Below, piece after piece: positions 7,393 to 14,437 of a DNA stretch of 20,814 nucleotides (position 1 is its first letter; each line of letters begins with the position of its first letter). The position numbers and the translations under genes were made by a program. The notes beneath the pieces were generated by a model that did not search any database, was not told where the DNA came from, and saw nothing but the letters and a program-made list of their open reading frames with translations. Source of the DNA: CAZIVO01 sp964542765 (GTDB lineage Bacteria > Planctomycetota > UBA1135 > UBA2386); assembly GCA_964542765.1 (NCBI GenBank), contig CAZIVO010000063.1, positions 1-20,814 of the forward strand, given 5' to 3'.

Positions 7393-8411
7393 TCGCTGTT
7401 CACTCCCAATCTTGCTGAACTGGCCACCGCACGATCGAGCACCTTCGTGGCGCGCCCGTCACGGAGAACCTCGCGAGCAACTTCGAGACCTTCGGCCAGG
7501 GTTCCGGCGAGCCCCCCCATCCAGCAAGCGGCGCCCGCATTCAGGGCGACAACATCCGACCGCGGGCCGGACTCGCCCGCCAGGACACTCTTGAGAATGG
7601 CAGCATTCTCCTCCGCCTCGCCGCCGGCGAGGTCGCTGACGGCAGCGCGAGCGACACCAAAATCGAGCGGGTCGATCATGATCTCCTCGATCTCCCCTTC
7701 CTTGACGAGGTGCCCCTTCGTCGGAGCGTGCAGACAGATCTCGTCGACGCCATCGCAATGAACGACCATCGCGGCCCTCGTGCCGAGTTCACACAGTGCC
7801 TCGGCCATCGGCAGGGTGAGTTCCGGAGCGTACACCCCCAGGACCTGGTACTCGGCCAGGGCCGGATTGGACAGGGGGCCGAGAAGATTGAAGTGGGTGC
7901 GGACCCCGAGCGCATTGCGCACCGGCATCACATGCTTCATGGCCGGGTGATATCGCGGCGCGAACAGGAAAGAAAAGCCTGCGGCATCGATCATCTTCGC
8001 TGCAGCATCGGCTGGGACATCGAGTTGCACGCCTAGCGCCTCGAGGACATCGGCACTGCCGGTGCGCGAGGAAACTCCCCTGTTGCCGTGCTTGGCTACA
8101 GCGCCGCCAGCACCGGCGACCACGAAAGCCGCTGCCGTCGAGATATTGAAGGTGCCGCTACCGTCACCGCCGGTACCGCAGGTGTCGATCAAGGGCCGCA
8201 CCTGACACGTGACGCTGACGCGATGCTGACGCATGGCGCGGGCCATCGCCGCGAGGACACGGCCTTCGACCGGACGCGATCGGAGCGCGACCAGAAGGCC
8301 GGCGATCTGAATATCTTCGGCCTCGCCACTCATCACGCGGTGCAAGGCCTCCTCGAGTCCCTCAATATCCACCGGCGACCCGGACAGGAGATCATCGATC
8401 AGCTTTTTCAT
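7389..8411 (-). CDS. trpD: Anthranilate phosphoribosyltransferase
   Basis: This enzyme transfers the phosphoribosyl group of PRPP to anthranilate, the second step of the branch. The 340-residue protein matches family length. The PRPP/Mg loop DTCGTGGDGSGTFNIST occupies 76-92. KHGNRGVSSRTGSADVLEALG follows from 107 and supplies the anthranilate and second diphosphate contacts. NPA after GPLS (178-181) is also typical. It is free-standing, without the GATase fusion found in E. coli TrpGD. The ATG at 8411 is 1 nt after the trpG stop, and GAGG lies 7 nt upstream inside trpG. The stop overlaps trpC as GTGA. Confidence 0.96.
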   Translation of the reverse strand: MKKLIDDLLSGSPVDIEGLEEALHRVMSGEAEDIQIAGLLVALRSRPVEGRVLAAMARAMRQHRVSVTCQVRPLIDTCGTGGDGSGTFNISTAAAFVVAGAGGAVAKHGNRGVSSRTGSADVLEALGVQLDVPADAAAKMIDAAGFSFLFAPRYHPAMKHVMPVRNALGVRTHFNLLGPLSNPALAEYQVLGVYAPELTLPMAEALCELGTRAAMVVHCDGVDEICLHAPTKGHLVKEGEIEEIMIDPLDFGVARAAVSDLAGGEAEENAAILKSVLAGESGPRSDVVALNAGAACWMGGLAGTLAEGLEVAREVLRDGRATKVLDRAVASSARLGVNSE

Positions 8412-8412
8412 C

Positions 8413-9003
8413 TCACATCCTCACCCTATTCATGACGTTCGCGAGAATCTCCGTTCCTCGCGGAGAAAGGACCGATTCCGGATGGAACTGAAGCCCCCAC
8501 CAGGGAAGGTGACCATGGCGAACCGCCATCACCAGAGGTTCCTCGCCCGGCGAATCTTCGGTCCAGGCGATGGCCTCGAGTTCTTCTGGAATCTCCAGCG
8601 CTGCCAGCGAATGGTAGCGGCCGGCACGAAAACTCCCTTCGATACCGTCGAAGATCGGAGCGCCCAAATGCGTGATGCGCGAGATGCGCGCATGGGCCGG
8701 CCGCGGTGCCCGGCCAACCTGGCCGCCGAGGGCGCAGACCATCGCCTGCATGCCGAGGCAGATACCGAGTACCGGCACCTTGGGCTTCTCCTGCAAGAAA
8801 GGCATCATGACGCCACCATCATCAGGATGGCCGGGACCCGGAGAGAGCAGAACCATATCGGGTCGCGCCATCTCCATCCGCTCGTGCATCTGCTCCAGGG
8901 AGATCCCACCACGAACCACGATGCACTCCGCCCCCAGACGTGCGAGGTCCTCGGTCAGGTTGAATACGAAGGAGTCACGGTTATCGACAACCAAAACCTT
9001 CAT
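8413..9003 (-). CDS. trpG: Anthranilate synthase component II (glutamine amidotransferase)
   Basis: This class I glutamine amidotransferase hydrolyses glutamine and delivers ammonia to TrpE. The 196-residue protein carries the catalytic triad Cys82 (LGICLGMQA), His174 and Glu176 (QFHPESVLSPRG). It also has the oxyanion loop SPGPGHP at 54-60 and the signature N-terminus VLVVDNRDSFVFNL. The related p-aminobenzoate component PabA is hard to exclude by sequence alone, and many bacteria use one amphibolic protein. Position between trpE and trpD makes TrpG the right name. It overlaps trpE as ATGA, with GAGG 5 nt before the start. Confidence 0.95.
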   Translation of the reverse strand: MKVLVVDNRDSFVFNLTEDLARLGAECIVVRGGISLEQMHERMEMARPDMVLLSPGPGHPDDGGVMMPFLQEKPKVPVLGICLGMQAMVCALGGQVGRAPRPAHARISRITHLGAPIFDGIEGSFRAGRYHSLAALEIPEELEAIAWTEDSPGEEPLVMAVRHGHLPWWGLQFHPESVLSPRGTEILANVMNRVRM

Positions 9004-10622
9004 GCGAGCCTCGTTTCGGCGCGGGAAATCGCCAACAGCGGTGCATGGGCCTTGTGAAGGGTCTCCGCCAGTTCTCGCTGCGGGTCGCTATCGACGACGA
9101 TACCGGCACCCGACCGCGCCGTGTACACACCATCGGCGAAGCACAGAGAACGGATCACGATGCAACTATCGAAATCTCCTTGCTGGGTCAGATAGCCGAC
9201 GGCACCGCCATACCACCCGCGGTCTGTCGGTTCGACCTCGCGAATGATTTCCATCGCTCGTAGCTTGGGAGCTCCGGTCAGAGTTCCCATGTTGGCCGTC
9301 GCCCGATAAGCATCGAGTGCATCCAGCACCGGATCGAGCCGTCCCCTGACGCGCGTGACCAGATGCTGCACATGGCTGTAGCGCTCTATGGTCAAGGGTG
9401 CCTCGACTTCACGGGTGCCCGGCAAGCAGATGCGAGCCAGATCATTGCGGGCCAGATCGATCAGCATGGCATGCTCGGCCTGTTCCTTCGCATCCAGCAA
9501 CAATGCCACCGCCAGGCGTGAATCAAGATCCACATCCGGCGATCCGTCGGCGCGCAGGCCGCGCGGGACCGTGCCGGCGATCGGGGCCAGCAAGGCCTCG
9601 CCGCCCGTGACGGTCAAGCAGGTCTCGGGCGAGGCCCCGAGCAGAACGCCTTCCCCGAGATCAAAATAGAACATGTAGGGAGAAGGGTTGCCCTCGCGCA
9701 ATTCGCGATACACATCCAAGGGATCCGCAGAACTGGTGACGCTGAGAGAGCGCGATAGAACACCCTGGAAGATGTCTCCCGCGGCCACATGCTCGAGGAA
9801 GCGATCTACACCTCCGAGATACTTGTCGTCCGCGAGATCGGTCGTGAACTCCGGTAGATCCTGCGCCTTTGCGGAACGGTCTTCCCGGGTTACATGGCCT
9901 TGATCCGAAAGATGGCTCACCCACTCTTCGAGCCGTTGCCTCGCCAGTCTCTCTTGCTGCTCTCCGTCGAAGCCCGCGCCCGTCAAACTGCGGGACGTCA
10001 CCGTCACCTGCTCACTCTGGTGGTCCCACCAGATCCCGTCGAGTGCGAGCACCAGATTGAAGTCCGGCTCTCCTTCGAGATCTCCCGGCCGCGGTGGCAG
10101 TTCTTCGAAGTGGTCCACGAGTTCGTATGCGAAGGCACCGGCAATGCAGATCGGCGACTTCCCTCCAGAATCCTCGACGAGGGTCACGGTTGCCCGCACC
10201 GCGTCGAAGGCGGAAGGCGAGAGCAATCTCTCTCTATCGGTGAGGGATGGGTCGAAATCGGGACACTCGACCTTCACCAGAAGATTGCCGTCGGATTGTG
10301 AAACCTCACCCGGCAAGCGCTCGGCGAGCAGAGGCAGGAGGGCAACGCCACGATCTTCCAGGGGTGTCACCACCAGTGTCTCCCCACGCAGAATCATCCG
10401 CAGGACCGGTGAAGGAAAGAGGTAGCTACCGCGGCCTGAGCGGCCACCGATCTCGGCACTTTCCAGGAGAAGGCCACCGCCCGTGGACGCCTCTCCGGCC
10501 AGAAGATGATGGAACTGCACCGCATCCAGGCACTCGCGAGATCCAAGCACACTCGTGTGTGTCCGCGAACCGCATGCCGGCGGCAACGCTCCTCGGATCA
10601 GGTTGTGCTTCTCTTCGGTCAT
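9000..10622 (-). CDS. trpE: Anthranilate synthase component I, long feedback-sensitive type
   Basis: This chorismate-utilising subunit makes anthranilate with ammonia from TrpG and is the committed step. The protein has 540 residues. The N-terminal LLLES (51-55), NPSPYMF (312-318) and the Cys in DSCIVIR (about 487) correspond to the tryptophan-binding allosteric pocket known from E. coli and Salmonella TrpE, so end-product inhibition is expected. The catalytic half shows GASPET, PIAGTVPRG, IDLARNDLARI, GTLTGAPK and GGAVGYL. The overall sequence runs close to the enteric TrpE layout. I chose the ATG at 10622. The frame extends to TTG at 10697 and ATG at 10691, but neither has an SD, and the extension is Arg/Gly-rich. 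The SD for 10622 is also weak, so the start could move. Confidence 0.95.
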   Translation of the reverse strand: MTEEKHNLIRGALPPACGSRTHTSVLGSRECLDAVQFHHLLAGEASTGGGLLLESAEIGGRSGRGSYLFPSPVLRMILRGETLVVTPLEDRGVALLPLLAERLPGEVSQSDGNLLVKVECPDFDPSLTDRERLLSPSAFDAVRATVTLVEDSGGKSPICIAGAFAYELVDHFEELPPRPGDLEGEPDFNLVLALDGIWWDHQSEQVTVTSRSLTGAGFDGEQQERLARQRLEEWVSHLSDQGHVTREDRSAKAQDLPEFTTDLADDKYLGGVDRFLEHVAAGDIFQGVLSRSLSVTSSADPLDVYRELREGNPSPYMFYFDLGEGVLLGASPETCLTVTGGEALLAPIAGTVPRGLRADGSPDVDLDSRLAVALLLDAKEQAEHAMLIDLARNDLARICLPGTREVEAPLTIERYSHVQHLVTRVRGRLDPVLDALDAYRATANMGTLTGAPKLRAMEIIREVEPTDRGWYGGAVGYLTQQGDFDSCIVIRSLCFADGVYTARSGAGIVVDSDPQRELAETLHKAHAPLLAISRAETRLA

Positions 10623-10876
10623 CTCGCGTCCAGGATCTCGCAGACCCCTCCTGGCGGTAAGTAAATTGCCTCCCGGCGGTCCTCTCCTCATCGTCAAACG
10701 GCAAGGTCGTTCTGGACGTTGTTATCCAGGGAATTAGCCGATCGGCGACCTGCCAAGGTGCGGGGGGGATGACCCGGAAAAATCCAGGCCATCGGCGAGC
10801 GAAGATGCCCCATGAACCATCCCCGTTCAAGGCTCTGATCGGTCGATGGTATCGAGCCTGTGGCCCTTCGGTCGGT
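10623..10876 (-). promoter_or_regulatory. trpE leader region with hairpin, palindrome and short ORF
   Basis: This 254-bp gap is the longest inside the minus-strand half and the likely site of trp operon control. It holds an 8-bp hairpin with a tetraloop (arms 10771-10778 and 10783-10790, two G-U pairs). A perfect 10-bp palindrome, GCCGATCGGC, lies at 10737-10746. A run of seven G on the plus strand starts at 10762. A 39-codon open frame (10813 down to 10694) is preceded by GGGG at SD distance and contains a single Trp codon. AGGAGG occurs 22 nt before the trpE ATG, too far to be its SD. There is no tandem-Trp leader peptide followed by a U-tract terminator, so classical attenuation is not supported. 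No convincing -35/-10 pair was found. Confidence 0.4.
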
Positions 10877-11200
10877 TCAGTTGAGCGACAGGGAGTCAGG
10901 CGGAGACTGGCGCCTGGCTTCCAGCCAGGTCCGGTGCATGTCCAGGGCGACCAGAACCGCCAGATACTCGGCCGCCGCCCTGGGACTCTCACGAACCATC
11001 TCGGATGCCACCTGCTCGACCTCGTCGAAGCCGATATTGCCCGCCCCTACCACGTCAAAAAGACGGACTCCGAACCGGATGGCGTGGCGAGCGGACAGAG
11101 CCACCAGTTGCGGACTGATCCAGAATTCCTCTTCGAGTTCCCGTGCCCCCATGACAGGAGTGATGGGACCGAAGCCCCCACCTTGGGCATGACTTTTCAC
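10877..11200 (-). CDS. Small helical protein of unknown function upstream of trpE
   Basis: I do not recognise this protein. From the GTG at 11200 it has 107 residues. The core from ELEEEFWISPQL to LEARRQSPP is rich in amphipathic helix, with regular hydrophobic spacing (VALSARHAIRFGVRLFDVV, VEQVASEMVRESPRAAAEYL). There are no Cys pairs, no signal peptide and no long hydrophobic segment, so it is probably cytoplasmic. Codon choice looks coding-like, and the opposite-strand frames give low-complexity Arg/Pro/His-rich translations. The start is uncertain: GTG at 11236, GTG at 11200 and ATG at 11152 are all in frame and none has a clear SD. It lies after the secreted propeller gene and 254 bp before trpE, on the same strand. 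A role in trp regulation is possible by position only. Confidence 0.65.
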   Translation of the reverse strand: MKSHAQGGGFGPITPVMGARELEEEFWISPQLVALSARHAIRFGVRLFDVVGAGNIGFDEVEQVASEMVRESPRAAAEYLAVLVALDMHRTWLEARRQSPPDSLSLN

Positions 11201-11275
11201 AAAAACCAAGATCCCGCACCACAGGCCCCTGCACACAGGCCAGGTCTTGCAACCTTGTTCGCAGGAGGGTGCCGC

Positions 11276-12817
11276 TCAGCGCAGGGCCAGTTCGTTCGGA
11301 GATGGGTGCACTTTCAGAATGCGCTTGGTGGTCAATGTCACGGCATCGATCTCGTGCACGTCCGAGCCTCCGAGAACCGCCAGATAAACCAGGTCGCCGG
11401 CCGCGCTGACCTTGAGCCCACCGAGCATCGCGCTGGCCGGAAGACCGCTGGTGTAGATCTTGAATGATCGGAAGCCACTGCTGCGCGGGTCGGTATCGAC
11501 ACGGATCATCTGCGTCGGGTTGGCCGAATTACCCGACACCGCGATGTAAACGAAGCGGTGGCGCGGATCGACCGCAATCGCCGTCACCACCCTACCGAGC
11601 GGAGTTTTGGGACGACTCTTCTCGCCGCCGATATTCTGGATCCCGGGTGCGCCCGGATCCCAGTCGACGATCTTCATCGTCGCCGCATCGACGATAGCCA
11701 CCTCGCAAAGCTTGCCGAGCGGGGCTGCCGAAACGTAGACGCGTGCGCCATCCTTGGAGATCGCGTGGTCGAACAGGAACTTCCCAGCGAACGAGGTGCG
11801 GCCGGTCACCTTGTGGTAGGTCGGGCTGCTTATCTTGGTGTCGTAGCGCACCAGATCGGGTGCGCCGCCGATGCCCAGGCTGCTCAGAAAACCGGTATTG
11901 CCGTCCGGAGTGAATACGAGACGCATGACGCTGATCGATTGCGGATCGAATCCTCCGCCCGGGAATGGCTTGCCGAAATTGGAACCCGGCACGACCCAAA
12001 AGCACTCGACCAGAGGCCCCGAACCTCCCGGGCCCTGATTGACCAGGTAACCGCGGACGCCATCGGGGTTGACCGAGACCGACCAAGGGGATGTCTTGCC
12101 GCCCTGCACCGGGATCGTCGACTGATAGCGAGGTGGGAACGAGGTCGCATCGCAAACAGCGATGTAGCGCTTGCTCAGGCTCGACGCTACCAGCGCCAGC
12201 TTGCCATCGTTGGTGAAGGTGACGCCGTGAGCATTGTCGATCCGACCGCCGCTGAAATCGACCATCCGGCCGCTAGCAAGGTCGACCGCGCTCTGCGAGT
12301 CAGCACTTCCGCCAACCGACCGCGTCGCCAGCAGCATGCCCGGACGCTTCAACGTCATGGCCAACCCCGGCGTTGCGGCAATGCCGACCCAGGAGCCCTT
12401 CGGATCGATAACCACGGCCTGCGCATGAAATCTCGCACCTATCAATACCGGCATGTTCGGCAGTGGCAGGGGGACGGTGGCGCTGCCCTTGCCAGCACCC
12501 GTACCCGACAACCGAAACGATGGCAACACGACCGAACGGTCGAGGCGAACCAGCACGCGCAGACCACCTAAATTTTGATCGGTCGGACCCGCCGAAACCA
12601 ACATCGCAGCAGATGCACCACCGAGGCCATACTCAACACGCAGTGCGAAGCCGCCGGCACCAGGCCGCGGCGTGCTGTTGGCCCACAACTCAGGTGCGAC
12701 ACCACCGCTACCGGCGGTGCCGGTGCCGTACACGCGCAATGGTTCACCGGCGCTGCCAGTCGCCGTCAGGACAGTGAGACAAAAACCGAGAAGTGCGAAG
12801 CGATGATTGGTCAACAT
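11276..12817 (-). CDS. Exported beta-propeller protein with a planctomycete-style N-terminal module
   Basis: This 513-residue secreted protein is not a recognised enzyme. The first 24 residues (MLTNHRFALLGFCLTVLTATGSAG) form a Sec signal peptide. Residues 29-137 start YGTGTAGSGGVAPELWANS and continue as a Gly-rich beta module (GGASAAMLVSAGP, LGGLRVLV, PVLIGARFHAQAVVID). It resembles a module I associate with large extracellular proteins of some Planctomycetota. From about 138 on, repeated strands such as HGVTFTNDGKLALVASS, WSVSVNPDGVRGYLV, RLVFTPDGNTGFLSS and AIAVDPRHRFVYIAVSG are the blades of a YVTN/NHL-like propeller. No heme, metal or catalytic motif stands out. The ATG at 12817 has GGAA 8 nt upstream. 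The gene lies 156 bp after the dehydrogenase-like propeller. A binding or scaffold role at the cell surface is inferred. Confidence 0.82.
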   Translation of the reverse strand: MLTNHRFALLGFCLTVLTATGSAGEPLRVYGTGTAGSGGVAPELWANSTPRPGAGGFALRVEYGLGGASAAMLVSAGPTDQNLGGLRVLVRLDRSVVLPSFRLSGTGAGKGSATVPLPLPNMPVLIGARFHAQAVVIDPKGSWVGIAATPGLAMTLKRPGMLLATRSVGGSADSQSAVDLASGRMVDFSGGRIDNAHGVTFTNDGKLALVASSLSKRYIAVCDATSFPPRYQSTIPVQGGKTSPWSVSVNPDGVRGYLVNQGPGGSGPLVECFWVVPGSNFGKPFPGGGFDPQSISVMRLVFTPDGNTGFLSSLGIGGAPDLVRYDTKISSPTYHKVTGRTSFAGKFLFDHAISKDGARVYVSAAPLGKLCEVAIVDAATMKIVDWDPGAPGIQNIGGEKSRPKTPLGRVVTAIAVDPRHRFVYIAVSGNSANPTQMIRVDTDPRSSGFRSFKIYTSGLPASAMLGGLKVSAAGDLVYLAVLGGSDVHEIDAVTLTTKRILKVHPSPNELALR

Positions 12818-12871
12818 GAAGGTTTCCAGGTGGTCGGCGCCTCGGGAAACGAAGGCCCACGAAGGTGAGGC

Positions 12872-12885
12872 AGGGGGGACCCCCT
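12872..12885. other. G/C inverted repeat in the 12818-12973 gap
   Basis: AGGGGG (12872-12877) and CCCCCT (12880-12885) are perfect inverted arms around a 2-nt centre. They lie between two same-strand genes, 55 bp upstream of the propeller start at 12817. No T-run follows, so it is not a standard terminator. On the minus strand TTGACT (5 of 6 to the -35 consensus) lies about 33 bp further upstream in the gap, but no good -10 partner is present. The rest of the 156-bp gap shows nothing else I can name. Confidence 0.3.
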
Positions 12886-12973
12886 ACTTCAGCGTAAACA
12901 CCCGGTAGCAGTCAAGGTGCCCGGGGCTCACCGCACAAGATTGCAGGCGAATGTGCCGTTGCGCGCATGGCTC

Positions 12974-14437
12974 CTACCTGCCCGCGGGCGGGCGCCGATT
13001 CAGCGTGTAGCACAAGAGTCGATGCAGAAGCGCGGTGCCATCGGCCGAACGCACCGCGCCAATCTGCAACTCGTGCACGAAGCCTTCTCGCATCTTGGCC
13101 AACCTCAATTCGACGGTGCGGCGGTCCGGGGAGACGGATACACCAGTCACCTTGACCTTGGCGGTGTCGAACTTCTTTGAACCGTACTTGCGATGATAGG
13201 CATAGCGGTAACGGCGGAACCCGAAGGCGGCGGCATCGACAGTGGCCCGATCAACGGGTCGTGTGAAGGTCAGAGCGAAACCCGATCGCGTCGCGCGCAT
13301 GGTCAGCACCTCCATCGGTACCACGCCGGTCCAGGTCAGGTATTGCAGCCCCTTCCCTCCCGCCCAGGACAGGGCCGTGTGTCCGACCCACAGACGACCG
13401 GCAGCATCGAAGGCCATCCGATGCACGCCGCCGATCAGACCGCTCTTTTCATAGAAGGTCACGGCCGCACCCTGCATCACGCCGCCCACCTCCTCGAGCA
13501 TCAACCGAAGGATGCGGCCGGTGTTCATCTCGCCGATCAAGGTCTGTCCGGCGAAGGGCCCGAAGCGCCCGCCGGTCCTGTCCGGAAGCGGCTGCGTCGG
13601 ACTGTTCGCGACCGCGCCGTGGGGGAAGAGCACGGCGGCACGGGTGCGCTGTGCATCGAGTTCGGGAACCTTCAGCTTCAAGGGATCGCCACGGTCCCAA
13701 TCATCGCGCCAGATCAAGGAAGAGACGTGACCATGGAACCCGCCTTCGCGCACCGCGAAGAGCTTGCTGGTCCCGAGCCAATCGCCCTGGTTGTCCGACA
13801 CCAGCAACCTGCCATCGGCGTCGAAACCAATGCCGTCGGGCGAGCGAAAACCGCAGGCAAAGGGTCTCATCACACCGGTCTCGCGATCGATCTCGACGAC
13901 CCAACCGCGGTAGGGCACGCAAGAATACATCCGGCCGGGCCGACCGATCGCGCGATACTCGCCGCGCACCTCGGAACGGATGCCGGCGCCGTTCGAAGCG
14001 GTGTTCAGCGCGACCCAGTAGTCGCCCTCGGCATCGACCGCCGGCCCGAAGGCAAACTCATGGTAGTTGCCCGACATCCCAAACGCGTCGTTGACCGTCT
14101 CGTAGACATCGGCGATGCCATCACCATCACTGTCGCGCAACCGCGTCAACTCGGGCCTTTGCATCACCACCAGCGCGCCATCGGGATCGGCGACGATGCC
14201 CAGTGGCTCGTGAAGCCCATCGGCGAACAGCCGCCATGACTCGTCGCGCGGGTCGTAGCAGTAGACCTCGCCACGATGAAAACACAGGGCCAGGCGACCA
14301 TCCGCCAGGAAGGCCATCCCCCCCACCTGCGGGTCGAGCCCCTCGGGCGTCGCCACATCGGTGATGGAATAGTACTTCGCCATTTCCTTTTGTGGCGATG
14401 CCATCGCCGACATGACCAAGGCCAGCGCAACGATCAT
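12974..14437 (-). CDS. Exported soluble-dehydrogenase-like (PQQ/sugar dehydrogenase fold) propeller, PVC type
   Basis: The 487-residue protein begins with a short hydrophobic signal-like stretch (MIVALALVMSAMASP). A propeller follows with blade motifs (GGMAFLADGRLALCFHRGEV, GIVADPDGALVV, GIGFDADGRLLVSDNQGDW, RMAFDAAGRLWVGH). A calcium-type loop, DSDGDGIAD, lies at 102-110. The C-terminal ~110 residues form a small beta domain ending EGFVHELQIG...LLCYTLNRRP. This combination is that of the large 'membrane-bound dehydrogenase / heme-binding' families of Planctomycetota and Verrucomicrobiota. No CxxCH is present, so this member lacks the usual cytochrome c part. GGGAGG 6 nt before the ATG fixes the start, which overlaps the upstream copper-protein stop as ATGA. 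The two probably work together in periplasmic redox. The substrate and the presence of PQQ are unknown. Confidence 0.82.
   Translation of the reverse strand: MIVALALVMSAMASPQKEMAKYYSITDVATPEGLDPQVGGMAFLADGRLALCFHRGEVYCYDPRDESWRLFADGLHEPLGIVADPDGALVVMQRPELTRLRDSDGDGIADVYETVNDAFGMSGNYHEFAFGPAVDAEGDYWVALNTASNGAGIRSEVRGEYRAIGRPGRMYSCVPYRGWVVEIDRETGVMRPFACGFRSPDGIGFDADGRLLVSDNQGDWLGTSKLFAVREGGFHGHVSSLIWRDDWDRGDPLKLKVPELDAQRTRAAVLFPHGAVANSPTQPLPDRTGGRFGPFAGQTLIGEMNTGRILRLMLEEVGGVMQGAAVTFYEKSGLIGGVHRMAFDAAGRLWVGHTALSWAGGKGLQYLTWTGVVPMEVLTMRATRSGFALTFTRPVDRATVDAAAFGFRRYRYAYHRKYGSKKFDTAKVKVTGVSVSPDRRTVELRLAKMREGFVHELQIGAVRSADGTALLHRLLCYTLNRRPPAGR

Noticed and set aside
10694..10813. Trp leader peptide with attenuation
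   Set aside because: The 39-codon frame has a single Trp codon and no following terminator hairpin with U-run, so it does not meet the pattern. It is kept only as part of the leader description.
11558..14239. Long plus-strand open frames opposite the two propeller genes
   Set aside because: Translations are Arg/His/Gln-rich and without domain character; both minus-strand genes have signal peptides and clear repeats.
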